This document shows positions 1-8,621 of a DNA stretch of 64,000 nt, in pieces. The DNA lies in NCBI GenBank assembly GCA_965221575.1, contig CBDCSM010000011.1, positions 1-64,000 of the forward strand, written 5' to 3'. Within the stretch, counting starts at the first letter, position 1; each line of letters opens with the position of its first letter. The notes under the pieces were generated by a model. That model saw only the letters and a list, made by a program, of their open reading frames with translations, was not told where the DNA came from and ran no database searches. The DNA comes from JAPPHA01 sp965221575 (GTDB taxonomy: Bacteria; Pseudomonadota; Alphaproteobacteria; Rhodobacterales; Rhodobacteraceae). Both the position numbers and the translations under genes were made by a program.

Positions 1-65
1 CCGCAATTCCGGGTGTTCGGACAACCGGTTTTTCTCCGGGAACCCGCGAAATTGATTGAAACCGC

Positions 66-80
66 GTCCGAGGCGCGGAC
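66..80 (-). terminator. Possible weak hairpin after the ABC operon
   Basis: A GTCCG/CGGAC five-base stem with a five-base loop lies just beyond the stop codon of the ABC ATPase gene. On the minus strand it is followed by only a short T-containing stretch, so a classical intrinsic terminator is not clear. Confidence 0.2.
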
Positions 81-98
81 GGCGGACGATCGCGCGAT

Positions 99-1184
99 TC
101 AATCGCTGAGTATGGCCATCGCGTGCGTATCCCAGCCCACCCAAACCGTTCCACTGCCGACTTTCTCCGCGGTCCCGGTGTCCACGTAGGCCCTGAGTGT
201 CGCACCGCGCGCCGCTTCGACCAGGAGGTCCACGACCACGCGGCTTCCCAGGAACGTGCGCCCGACGACACGTCCCTGGACGGCGTTTTCCGTGGACGGG
301 CGCGCATCGGAGAAAGCGAGTTTCTCGAGCCGGACCGAGGCGGAGACATTGTCGCCCGGGGCTGGCGCACCGGCCGGCGCGTGTCCGAAAAGGTCGTGCC
401 CGTACCAGTCGACAACCACGGTGCTTCCCTTCACCTTGCGCACCTTGCCCGCGAGCAGGTTCGTTTCGCCGATGAACTCGGCGACGAACCTGCTCCTGGG
501 GTGAAAGTAAAGTTCGCGCGGGGTGCCGTCCTGCTCAACCAGGCCCTCGTTCAGGACGACGATCCGGTCCGACATCGTGAGAGCTTCGTCCTGGTCGTGG
601 GTCACGAAGAGGAACGTCTTGTCGGTGCGGCGCTGGATCGACTTGAGTTCCTGTTGGACCTGGCCGCGCAACTTCGCATCGAGCGCGCCGAGGGGTTCGT
701 CCAGGAGCAGCAGCGCGGGGTCGGGAGCGAGCGCGCGCGCGAGGGCAACACGCTGGCGCTGCCCGCCGGAGAGCTGTCCGGGGTAGCGGGCGCCGAATTC
801 GTTCAACTCGAGAAAAGTCATCAGCTCGTCCAGCCGCCGTTCGATGGCACGTCGCCCCATGCCCTTGAGTTCGAGGCCGAACGCCATGTTCTGCAGCACC
901 GTCATGTGCGGAAAGAGGGCATAATCCTGGAAAACCATATTCACGTTGCGCCGGTTCGGCGGAAGGCGCGTGACGTCCCTGCCCTCCAGGATCACCCGTC
1001 CGGTGTCGGGGAACTCGAAACCGCCCAGGATTCGCAGCGTTGTCGTCTTTCCGCAGCCGGATGGTCCGAGCAGGGTGACGAATTCTCCCGGAGCGATCTC
1101 GAGGTCCATCCACTCAAGCGCGACAGCGTTGCCAAATCGCTTGGAAATTCCCTCGAAACGGACAATCCGGTCCTGATTCGTCAT
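99..1184 (-). CDS. ABC importer ATP-binding protein, polyamine/opine type (PotA-like)
   Basis: Cytoplasmic ATPase that would power the permease pair encoded just upstream. The 361-residue protein has Walker A GPSGCGKTTT (about residues 41-50), the signature LSGGQRQRVALARAL, Walker B LLLLDEPLGALD and the switch histidine in FVTHDQDEA. A C-terminal domain of about 120 residues has the beta-rich look of the TOBE/MOP region of the PotA/FbpC group. The gene overlaps the upstream permease by four bases (1181-1184), so translation is probably coupled. The length is normal for PotA-type subunits. The substrate cannot be read from the ATPase; the operon suggests a polyamine, an opine or a related amino compound. 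The family is secure, the substrate is inference. Confidence 0.93.
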   Translation of the reverse strand: MTNQDRIVRFEGISKRFGNAVALEWMDLEIAPGEFVTLLGPSGCGKTTTLRILGGFEFPDTGRVILEGRDVTRLPPNRRNVNMVFQDYALFPHMTVLQNMAFGLELKGMGRRAIERRLDELMTFLELNEFGARYPGQLSGGQRQRVALARALAPDPALLLLDEPLGALDAKLRGQVQQELKSIQRRTDKTFLFVTHDQDEALTMSDRIVVLNEGLVEQDGTPRELYFHPRSRFVAEFIGETNLLAGKVRKVKGSTVVVDWYGHDLFGHAPAGAPAPGDNVSASVRLEKLAFSDARPSTENAVQGRVVGRTFLGSRVVVDLLVEAARGATLRAYVDTGTAEKVGSGTVWVGWDTHAMAILSD

Positions 1185-1972
1185 TGTTCGTTCGACCTGT
1201 TCATCCGCCGCGTGATGCGCTCTGCCCAGATCCCCATGGCCGCCGTCAGGACAAGGGCGACGGTCGCGATCGCGTTGATTTCCGGCGACATGCCCGAACG
1301 CAGTTCGGCGAAGATCAGCACTGGAAGCGTGGGCTGATAGCTACCCAGGAAAAACGAGCGCACGAAATCGTCGAAGCTCAGCAACAGGCAGAAGATGCTT
1401 GCCCCCAGTATGGCCGGGGTCAGGTAGGGGAGCGTGATGCGCAGGAATGTCACGAGCGGGTCGGCGCCCAGGTCGCGCGCGGCCTCGGTCTGGCTGCGCG
1501 CGAGTGTCGACAGCCGTGCCATGACGATAAGGACGACGAACGGCACGTTGTGGATCGCGTGGGCCCAGATGATCGCGAACATCCCGGGCTCGATCCCCAG
1601 CAGCCGGGCATAGATGCGAAACGCGATGGCCGAAATGATCCCGGGCACGAGCGCAGGCAGGATTGCCAGGGCGAAAATCACCGTGCGCCCCAGGAACCGG
1701 CGGCCGTCCAGGAGCAAGGCGATCCATGTGCCGACCACGATGGAACCAAGCGTCGCCAGGACCGCAATGGCGATGGAGTAGCCAAAAACGGAGAGAACCT
1801 CCGCGTCCTTGAAAACCCCGAGATACCATTCGAGCGTCCAGGACCGGATGGGAAAGCCGATGAATTTCGAGTCCTTGAACCCCATGAGGACCATGAGGAC
1901 CAGCGGTACGAAGACGTAGACCACGAAAGCCCAGTAGCAGCATGAAAAAAAGACCCGGGAACCGCGGCTCAT
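1181..1972 (-). CDS. ABC importer inner-membrane permease (PotC-like)
   Basis: Second permease of the importer, 263 residues with about six transmembrane segments. The EAA loop that contacts the ATPase is visible as EAARDLGADPLVTFLRITLP (about residues 165-184), the PotC/PotI pattern. It overlaps the upstream permease by four bases (1969-1972) and the downstream ATPase by four bases, so the three genes are translationally coupled. The length is usual for the family. Ferric-iron or phosphonate permeases share the fold, but the pairing with a PotD-type binding protein favours the polyamine group. Confidence 0.9.
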   Translation of the reverse strand: MSRGSRVFFSCCYWAFVVYVFVPLVLMVLMGFKDSKFIGFPIRSWTLEWYLGVFKDAEVLSVFGYSIAIAVLATLGSIVVGTWIALLLDGRRFLGRTVIFALAILPALVPGIISAIAFRIYARLLGIEPGMFAIIWAHAIHNVPFVVLIVMARLSTLARSQTEAARDLGADPLVTFLRITLPYLTPAILGASIFCLLLSFDDFVRSFFLGSYQPTLPVLIFAELRSGMSPEINAIATVALVLTAAMGIWAERITRRMNRSNEQ

Positions 1973-2961
1973 CTGGTGTCACCCTTGCGCAGCGCGGTCA
2001 TGATCCGCTGGAACGACCCGATAAGGACCAGCACCGTGATGAACATGATCGTGGCGAACGCCGCGCCGGTCGGCCATTCGTCGCCGGCCACGAAGAAGAA
2101 TCCCGCGATGGTCTCGGCAAATACCGTGGTGGATGGACCGCCCAGGAGGACCGGCGTGCCGTAGAAGCCGGTGGAAATCAGGAATACCAGGATGCACCCG
2201 GAGGCGATCCCCTCGAGCGTGAGCGGAAGGGTAATCCTCCGAAACCGCGTCAGCGCGCCCGCGCCGAGGTCCGCGGCGGCGTCCGCATAGCTCCGCGGGA
2301 GTTTTTCCAGGGCAGAGTAGAGTGGCAGGAGCATGTAGAGCGAAGTCAGGTAAATGATGCCGATACCGACCGAGAAGCCCGTGTACATGAAGGGTATCGG
2401 CCGCTCGACCAGGCCCAGTGATTTCAGCAGCAGGTTCACGGCCCCGTTGTTGCCGAGCAGGATCATGATGGCGTAGGTACGCACGATTTCCCCGACCCAG
2501 AACGGTATGAGCAGGAGCAGGAGCAGCAGGAGCTGGTTTCGCCTGCTGACGTAACGGGTCAGGAAATACGCGATCGGATAGGTGATGATGAGGGTGGTGA
2601 CGGTAAATGTCGTGGCGAACGCCAGGGTCCTGAAAAAAGGCACCCAGTAGAAACTCTCGGAGAAGAATCTCCGGTAGTTGTCCAGCGTGAATTGTGTCTC
2701 GGCCCCCCGTGAGAGCGGATAGGCCTCCGTGAAGCTGACAAACAGCATCTGGATGATCGGTCCGAGATGCTGGGTCACGACCCAGATTGCCGGAAAGGCG
2801 GCCAGGAACAGGAACTGCCGCCGGGGCGACGCGTAGATCAGTCTGACCAACGCCCGATACGGGGCGAAGCCGACCAGCTTGCCCCAGCCCGTGGGCTCAT
2901 CCGCGCCGGTCATTTCCCTGTCGCGGTTCTGGCCCGGCTCGAATGAAATTCCTGATGTCAT
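1969..2961 (-). CDS. ABC importer inner-membrane permease (PotB-like)
   Basis: First permease of the importer, 330 residues. An N-terminal extension of about 45 residues precedes the first membrane segment (FLFLAAFPAIWVVTQHLGPI). A periplasmic part follows, then five more hydrophobic segments. The EAA-type loop reads YADAAADLGAGALTRFRRIT, the coupling site for the ATPase. It lies 73 bp downstream of the binding-protein gene and overlaps the next permease by four bases. The longer first permease and shorter second permease is the PotB/PotC arrangement. Confidence 0.9.
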   Translation of the reverse strand: MTSGISFEPGQNRDREMTGADEPTGWGKLVGFAPYRALVRLIYASPRRQFLFLAAFPAIWVVTQHLGPIIQMLFVSFTEAYPLSRGAETQFTLDNYRRFFSESFYWVPFFRTLAFATTFTVTTLIITYPIAYFLTRYVSRRNQLLLLLLLLIPFWVGEIVRTYAIMILLGNNGAVNLLLKSLGLVERPIPFMYTGFSVGIGIIYLTSLYMLLPLYSALEKLPRSYADAAADLGAGALTRFRRITLPLTLEGIASGCILVFLISTGFYGTPVLLGGPSTTVFAETIAGFFFVAGDEWPTGAAFATIMFITVLVLIGSFQRIMTALRKGDTR

Positions 2962-3034
2962 TGCCTGCGGCCCGCGGCCTCAACGTACGTTCCCCGCCCG
3001 CGCGGAACGGCGGGCGGGGTGCCGCGGGAATCTC

Positions 3035-4141
3035 TCAGGCGGCCTTGATGGCCTCGACGGCCGGATCGACGAGACCGTATTTCAGCTCGTTCGCTTCGGC
3101 CCGGAAGAACCTCAGCCCGGCGAGTTCCTCGTCGGTGAAGGCCGTGGACTTGCGCTCAAGCTCGGTCAGATGTTCTGCCGCACCCTTGTAGGTCGAGATG
3201 AAGCCCGACGCGCGCGTCATCGATGCCCCGATCTCCGATGACGCCAGGATCGCGTCGAGGAACGTGTAGGCATTGTCCGGATTCGGCGCGTTGTTGGCGA
3301 CGTTGTAGGTGTAGACGAATCCGTAGGAGCCTTCCTGCGGGATCGTCATGGCCACTGGGAAGCCGTCGTTGATGAGCGTCGCGATCGGACCGTTCCAGGC
3401 GTGCCCCACGACGATATCCTGGTTGATGAACATCTGCTGCACTTCGGCGCCGCTGTCGTAGTACTTCCGCACCAGCGGTTTCCTGTCGATCAGGTACTGT
3501 TTCGCCTCTTCGACGATCTCGGCCGCCTTGCCATGGTCATCGAGATAGGCGACCATGTTTCCATCGTACCCCAGCTTGAGCATGATGATCGACATCATGT
3601 CCTGAATGATGTAGGCGGTCTGCTTCGCGTATTTGTCCGCGAACAGGACATCCCAGGACCTTGCCTCCTCGGCGCTGACAACATCGGTGTTGTAGGCGAG
3701 AATCTCCATGCCGGAGAGGATCGGTGCGCCCCACTTGCTGCCGTCGATCGTCGCCCAGTCGGATTCGGAGAACGTGGGGTTGATGTTGCCCCAGTTGCCG
3801 AGCCGGTCGGTATCGAGAGGCGCGATGAGCTCGCTGCTTATGAACTGCAGGAACCTGTGTCCCGCCACGGTGACGATGTCGGCCGTGGGGTTGGGGGCCT
3901 CCGCGGCGAGCAGGTTGAACTGCTTGCCCTGGTCGTCGACGAGGCGGATGTTCACCTTGATCCCGGTTTCGGCCTCGAACTGCTCGCGAAAGCTGTCGGG
4001 GACGAAATTGGCATAAGTCCAGATATTAACCTCGCCGCCCTGTGCATGGGCCCTGCGGAGATAGGCCGGGCTCGCGAGCGCGGCGGCCCCCAGGACCGTG
4101 GTGCCCAGGAAGCGTCGTCTGCTTAGGCTTGATCTTTTCAT
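3035..4141 (-). CDS. Periplasmic substrate-binding protein with Tat signal (PotD-like)
   Basis: Extracytoplasmic binding protein of 368 residues for the importer. The N-terminus carries a twin-arginine signal, SRRRFLG, then a hydrophobic stretch and an AHA cleavage site near residue 34, so it is probably exported folded. The mature part begins GGEVNIWTYANFVP and has the two-lobe layout of PotD/PotF proteins (EVNIWTYANF; KWGAPILSGMEILAYNTDVV). It follows the opine-type dehydrogenase gene by 56 bp in the same direction, pointing to a shared transcript. Candidate ligands are polyamines, opines or betaine-like compounds; ligand residues were not resolved. Confidence 0.88.
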   Translation of the reverse strand: MKRSSLSRRRFLGTTVLGAAALASPAYLRRAHAQGGEVNIWTYANFVPDSFREQFEAETGIKVNIRLVDDQGKQFNLLAAEAPNPTADIVTVAGHRFLQFISSELIAPLDTDRLGNWGNINPTFSESDWATIDGSKWGAPILSGMEILAYNTDVVSAEEARSWDVLFADKYAKQTAYIIQDMMSIIMLKLGYDGNMVAYLDDHGKAAEIVEEAKQYLIDRKPLVRKYYDSGAEVQQMFINQDIVVGHAWNGPIATLINDGFPVAMTIPQEGSYGFVYTYNVANNAPNPDNAYTFLDAILASSEIGASMTRASGFISTYKGAAEHLTELERKSTAFTDEELAGLRFFRAEANELKYGLVDPAVEAIKAA

Positions 4142-4197
4142 GTCGTATCTCCCGTGTCAGATCGTTCCATTCTAGCGGTTTTCCGTACTTATCACGA

Positions 4198-5310
4198 TCA
4201 GCTGGCCGGGGCTTCGGCCAGTTGTCGCAACAGGCCCGTACGGGCGGCCTGTTTGAGGTCATTCAGGTCGTGGCGCGGCAGGTCGAGCGCATTGAGCAGG
4301 TCGTTTTCCGCGACGAAGTCGCGACCGTACATCGCGGACAGGATCTTCACCCCGGCGTCGTGCAACCTTGCCGGGCGCCCGGCGAGTTCGCCAAGCGCGA
4401 CTGTCACCACCAACCCGTAGGGCACGTCTTCGGTCACGTACCGGTTGTCCGCCGTGGCCGGGCCGGTGCCGCCGCTACCCTGGGAATGCATCTCCTGGTT
4501 CATCTCGGAAACCGAGGCGACGGGCACATGGAACGACAGGTGAAAATGCTCGAAGATCGTGCGTACCTCGAGGTCGAGCGCGGATGCGATCGCGAGTCTT
4601 TCCTCGTCGAGCGCTTCCAGGAGACGGCCGACGTTCGGTGTGACGTTCTCCCCCTGGCTCCACGATTCTCCGCGCTCCATGCGCGTCATGTTCCCAAGGG
4701 CAATTCCCATGTGGTTTTGAGGATTGAGATTGGACAGTGATATTGCAATCAGCCCATCGCGCGGCTGGAACCTGTCTCCAATGAGGCGCCGGCAGAGCTC
4801 CAGACCGTCCTGCGACCTGTTGTCCGGTACCGTGCAGAGGTCGATGAGGCTGCGCACGGTGTTGATGTGAACTTCGGTGCCCGACTGGCGGCGGCCGGTG
4901 ACGGCGGTCGTTCCCCAGGCCGTGACCGGTGCCGCGACACCGCGCTCATGGAGCAGCTGCTTCAGATAGATGGCACCGAGTGATGCATGGGAAGAGATGA
5001 CGACATGATGGACACTGCGAATGTGTTCAGCCAGGGCGTCCATGACGGCCTTGTGACCATTGGCCGGGAGCGCGAGAACAAGTACATCGTTGTCGCGGGC
5101 AAGTTCCTCCGCACCGTTAGCCAGGCGCGGACAGAACACGGCATCGATCGCTCCGGCCGCGACCAGGTCCGCACCGGCGGCGAGCTCATATGTGCCCCTG
5201 CCGGACGGCGACCAGATCATCGGGACATGCCCGTTCACGTGCAGGAGCGCCGCTGTGCCCATGGCAACGGAACCCGCACCGGCGATACCGACCCTCAACC
5301 CGTTCGCCAA
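4198..5310 (-). CDS. NAD/NADP octopine (opine) dehydrogenase family protein
   Basis: Predicted 370-residue soluble oxidoreductase of the octopine/nopaline dehydrogenase family. These enzymes interconvert N-(carboxyalkyl) amino acids with a 2-oxo acid plus an amino acid. The N-terminal Rossmann motif is GIAGAGSVAMG (about residues 8-18), and the C-terminal half is helical as in the family. A longer frame is open to 5502, but a TTG at 5310 is preceded by a perfect AAAGGAGGT (5316-5324) at five bases, so I choose that start. It is the first gene of an operon with a polyamine-type ABC importer, so the substrate may be an imported opine. The direction of the reaction is unknown. Confidence 0.82.
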   Translation of the reverse strand: MANGLRVGIAGAGSVAMGTAALLHVNGHVPMIWSPSGRGTYELAAGADLVAAGAIDAVFCPRLANGAEELARDNDVLVLALPANGHKAVMDALAEHIRSVHHVVISSHASLGAIYLKQLLHERGVAAPVTAWGTTAVTGRRQSGTEVHINTVRSLIDLCTVPDNRSQDGLELCRRLIGDRFQPRDGLIAISLSNLNPQNHMGIALGNMTRMERGESWSQGENVTPNVGRLLEALDEERLAIASALDLEVRTIFEHFHLSFHVPVASVSEMNQEMHSQGSGGTGPATADNRYVTEDVPYGLVVTVALGELAGRPARLHDAGVKILSAMYGRDFVAENDLLNALDLPRHDLNDLKQAARTGLLRQLAEAPAS

Positions 5311-5315
5311 CCGAG

Positions 5316-5324
5316 ACCTCCTTT
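5316..5324 (-). promoter_or_regulatory. Strong Shine-Dalgarno that fixes a TTG start
   Basis: AAAGGAGGT on the minus strand, five bases from the TTG at 5310. It decides the start of the opine dehydrogenase gene against upstream ATG codons in the same open frame. Confidence 0.8.
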
Positions 5325-5333
5325 CGGCGCGAT

Positions 5334-5351
5334 GCCCGCAAATGCGCGGGC
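5334..5351 (-). promoter_or_regulatory. Leader hairpin upstream of the opine dehydrogenase
   Basis: GCCCGC and GCGGGC form a perfect six-base stem with a six-base loop directly ahead of the ribosome binding site. It could be a leader structure. No riboswitch class was recognised. Confidence 0.3.
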
Positions 5352-5521
5352 CGCGTTCCCTGCAACTGAACTCCCGCAAACACGTACACAGGCTAGGTAC
5401 GCCAACGCGAAAGCGGTCATCCATTCGGCGTACGGGAAACGAACCGGCGGCCGAACCGTCGTGCCGGAAGGCCGGCCAGGCCCGTGCAATCCCTGGACAC
5501 AATAGGTGCCGGAATCACTCA

Positions 5522-6480
5522 GAGCTTGACCTAAAAGTGCGCGGCCCCGCGATATGTGGTATTCCGGGTCAGTTTTTTTGCGACAGACGAGGAGGTCCAC
5601 ATGTCCTGGAACAAGGCCGCGCAGGAGACGTATAAACGAAATGGCGAGCGCTTTGAAACCGATTTGACGGACAAGGAATGGGAACTGATCGAGGCGCTTC
5701 TTCCGCCGCCATCGCGGATGGGACGTCAGCGCACGACTGATCTGCGTGAGGTCATCAACGCGATCCAATACATGTTGGGAACCGGATGCCAGTGGCGTGC
5801 GATTCCGAAGTGTTTTCCGCCGTTTACGACGGTGCAGAACTATTTCTACGCCTGGCGGGACGACGGGACATTTGAGACCATGATGGACGTGCTACGCGGG
5901 CAGGTCCGGGCTTTGGCGGGACGCTCCGCGGACCCGACGGCGGCCGCGATCGACAGCCAGTCGGTGAAGACGACGGAGAGCGGCGGCCCTGCCGGCTACG
6001 ACGCCGGCAAGAAGATCAAGGGCCGGAAACGTCACATTGCGGTGGATGTCGAAGGGACTCCGATCACGATCGAGGTTCATACGGCCGACGTGCAGGACCG
6101 GGACGGCGCCCCTGGGGTGATCGTCGGGATGCTGGAGAAGGCGCCGGAGGTGACGAAGCTGTGGGCGGATGGTGGCTACCAGGGTCCGAAGCTTCTCTCG
6201 AAGTTGGAGGAACTTGGGCTTGGCGGTCTGCTTGAGATCATTGAAAAGCCGAAGGATATCAGTGGTTTCACTGTGCTGTACCGTCGCTGGGTTGTGGAGC
6301 GGACGTTTGGCTGGATGTCGCGATGCCGGCGTCTTGCGAAGGATTTCGAGCGGAGCCTGGCGAGTTCACTGGCATGGTGTCAGCTGGCGGCTTGCCGTTT
6401 CATGATGCGACGGGTGGCACGTGAGTCATCCCATTGAAACAAAACGGAAAAAGCTGAAAATCGACTTATGATTCAAGCTC
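5522..6480 (+). mobile_element. Complete IS5-family insertion sequence
   Basis: A 959-bp element bounded by imperfect inverted repeats. The left end is GAGCTTGACCTAAAAGT (5522-5538). The right end, read inward on the minus strand, is GAGCTTGAATCATAAGT (6480-6464). The trinucleotide TCA flanks both sides (5519-5521 and 6481-6483), a TNA-type 3-bp target duplication as made by several IS5 subgroups. It encloses one intact transposase gene. Intact ends, duplication and ORF all suggest recent insertion. It sits about 210 bp upstream of the opine dehydrogenase start and may have changed that promoter. Confidence 0.9.
5601..6437 (+). CDS. IS5-family DDE transposase
   Basis: A 278-residue transposase that catalyses cut-and-paste movement of the enclosing element. 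The N-terminal DUF4096-like part reads LTDKEWELIEALLPPPSRMG. The DDE triad is visible as AIDSQSVKTTE (first D), WADGGYQG (second D) and VVERTFGWMSRCRRLAKDFE (E), with the KKIKGRKRHIAVD strand between. The start ATG at 5601 is preceded by GAGGAGGT. The frame is uninterrupted and of normal length for a single-ORF IS5 transposase, so the enzyme is probably active. Confidence 0.95.
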   Translation: MSWNKAAQETYKRNGERFETDLTDKEWELIEALLPPPSRMGRQRTTDLREVINAIQYMLGTGCQWRAIPKCFPPFTTVQNYFYAWRDDGTFETMMDVLRGQVRALAGRSADPTAAAIDSQSVKTTESGGPAGYDAGKKIKGRKRHIAVDVEGTPITIEVHTADVQDRDGAPGVIVGMLEKAPEVTKLWADGGYQGPKLLSKLEELGLGGLLEIIEKPKDISGFTVLYRRWVVERTFGWMSRCRRLAKDFERSLASSLAWCQLAACRFMMRRVARESSH

Positions 6481-6483
6481 TCA

Positions 6484-6894
6484 CGGAGGAACCCTTCGCT
6501 GCCTGATTTGCGCGAGGCGCGGCGCATCGTGCGTTTTCGATGAAACGGGACGCACCGGGCGCGCCGGCATCCCCACGGACTATTGGCGCCTCCTGGCAAA
6601 ATTGCTGTGAATGCACCTTTCGGACTTACACGTGTCACTTGTATGCCTGGATTGTGTTGCTCATGACCAAACCCGGCCGGGGTGTCGGACGCCCGCAGCC
6701 TTCCGACCGTATCGTACCATAAACGCCCTGAACTCGGCCACCCGCAACCAGCCGGTCCCGGAGTGGACTCGCGCCCGCTTTCCGCCGGGTTCGCGGCTAT
6801 TTGCGCCGTCGGCGTTGGAGGCAAACTAGCCCGCGCCTTCGCCGCGACGCATCGGAGTTGCGAACCGATCACCGGGAGTACGCGCACCCGTCGC
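6484..6894. other. Intergenic stretch without a supported gene
   Basis: About 410 bp between the right end of the IS and the stop of the flavoprotein gene. Open frames here show no recognisable protein pattern or ribosome binding site. I see nothing else in it. Confidence 0.5.
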
Positions 6895-8349
6895 TCAACC
6901 TCGTTCGAGATCGGATTCCACCCATTCGTCCCCGGCAAGCTCCGGCACATCGTAATCCAGCAATCCCTGCCAATGTGCGCCGATGTCCTCGCAATAGAGC
7001 GTGGCGGCAATCGACCGGGCAAGCCAGGCCGCACCGTCGGACACCGCGGGGATATCGCCGCTTACCTTGCCGAGGCTCGCCGTAGCTCCGTAGTTGAAGC
7101 AATAAACGTGCTTCAGCCACGGCGCCTTGCCCGGGACCTTTTCACGGAAGGTGAAGTCCGGTCGCAAGTAGGGGAAACGCCCAAGTTCTGGACATTCCTC
7201 GCCTTGCGGCGGTTTGTAGACCTGTTCCCACAGCAGGATGTTCCCGGCCGCGTCGCCGAACTCGGACCGGGTCAGCGGGTCGACTGTGAAACCGGTGCCA
7301 AGGATCAGGTAATCCGCCTTGTAGGACGTTCCATCCGCGAGCGCGATACGCACCGCGCCATTGCTTTCCTCCACCCCGGTCACGGTCTTGCCGAAATGAA
7401 AGTATGCGTTCTCGTGGCGGCTGACGCGCAGGACGGAGTTGTGGGGCGCCGGCGTCTGGGTGACGAACGAGTATCGCATGTAACGCCAGCGCCACTCCGG
7501 AGGCAGTTCGGGAAAGCCGCAGGTGAAGCCATAGCTTCCGATCCCCATCATCTTGTTGATCGTGGGCATCTCTTTTCGCCGTATGAGGTGCCGGACCTCC
7601 GCGGCACCATGCTCCAGTGCCTCGGCAGCGTTGTCCACGGCCGTGGCGCCCACACCGACAATTGTCACGCGCTTGCCCCGAAGGGCGGCAAATTCGATGT
7701 CGTCGACGCTGTGCGCCCACAGGTGACCGGGCAGTCCGCGCGCGAAGCTGGGAATGTTGGGTTCGCCAAGACCCTCGCGGCCCGTCGCGAAGACGAGCTT
7801 ACGGGTGAGGATGGAGTCCTCCGGCCCGCCTGAAAGCTGCAGCCGAAGCAGGTCGCCCTCGGGGAGGATCCGATCGACCGATACCCCGTTTTCCACCGGA
7901 ATATCCAGGACACGGCGGTACCAGCACAGGTAATCCATCCACATCGGCCGCGAGATCCTGTAAAGCCGGTCCCAGGCAATCGCTCCGAACTGCGCGCGGA
8001 ACCACGCCTGGAACGTCAGCGCTCCGAGGCCGAATGCAGGACCGGCCAGCTGCTTGGGGGACCGCAACGTTTCCATCCTTGCATAGGTGACCCAGGGCCC
8101 TTCCTTTCCCTTGGGACTGCGGTCGAACATCCGCACGTTCGAGACGCCGCCGGTCTTCAGGGCAAGCCAGGCGACCATTCCGCACATTCCGCCGCCGATG
8201 ATGACGACGTCGGTTGCACCCCGCGTTGGCGGTATCCAGTCCTTGCCGGGATAGCACAGGAACTCAAGGTCCTCCCTCAGGCGGAATTCCAGGGCCGCGA
8301 GGCCTTGTTCATCAATGCCGGAAAGTCGGTCTCCAAGCATGTCTGGCAT
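6895..8349 (-). CDS. FAD/NAD(P)-binding flavoprotein monooxygenase-like protein
   Basis: A 484-residue flavoprotein with two Rossmann motifs: VVIIGGGMCGM near residue 50 for FAD, and VTIVGVGATAVDN near residue 227 for NAD(P)H. A third conserved piece, DYLILGTGFTVDP, matches the ATG-type motif of class B flavin monooxygenases and lysine/ornithine N-hydroxylases. The canonical Baeyer-Villiger fingerprint was not seen. It is transcribed away from the beta-oxidation operon and shares a 270-bp intergenic region with it. It could oxidise an amine or a carbonyl compound; the substrate is unknown. Confidence 0.75.
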   Translation of the reverse strand: MPDMLGDRLSGIDEQGLAALEFRLREDLEFLCYPGKDWIPPTRGATDVVIIGGGMCGMVAWLALKTGGVSNVRMFDRSPKGKEGPWVTYARMETLRSPKQLAGPAFGLGALTFQAWFRAQFGAIAWDRLYRISRPMWMDYLCWYRRVLDIPVENGVSVDRILPEGDLLRLQLSGGPEDSILTRKLVFATGREGLGEPNIPSFARGLPGHLWAHSVDDIEFAALRGKRVTIVGVGATAVDNAAEALEHGAAEVRHLIRRKEMPTINKMMGIGSYGFTCGFPELPPEWRWRYMRYSFVTQTPAPHNSVLRVSRHENAYFHFGKTVTGVEESNGAVRIALADGTSYKADYLILGTGFTVDPLTRSEFGDAAGNILLWEQVYKPPQGEECPELGRFPYLRPDFTFREKVPGKAPWLKHVYCFNYGATASLGKVSGDIPAVSDGAAWLARSIAATLYCEDIGAHWQGLLDYDVPELAGDEWVESDLERG

Positions 8350-8621
8350 TCTGACCAGTGTCCTATCGTGGTCCAGTTCGGAAGTCGGAATCCGCCGTGA
8401 ACTTGGAGATTATTGAATGGTTTTGCCGGAATCGTAGACCTCCGAACCGGTCGAACGCAAGTGACATTCGGGAACCGCGTGAGGAATGCCCCGCGGCGAC
8501 CGGCAACGGCAGTTGCCTGTGACTGGCCAGAGTTGTAATCGTTGTCGGGATTTCTTCAGAAAGCCGCCATGCACGGCCCGTGTCGGCCGGTCCTGGCGTC
8601 ACGTTCGGGCCAGGAAGTAAC

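Noticed and set aside
123..1337. Very long plus-strand frame opposite the ABC ATPase gene
   Set aside because: It is antisense to a well-supported PotA-type gene and has no family-like motifs. High GC content makes such shadows common.
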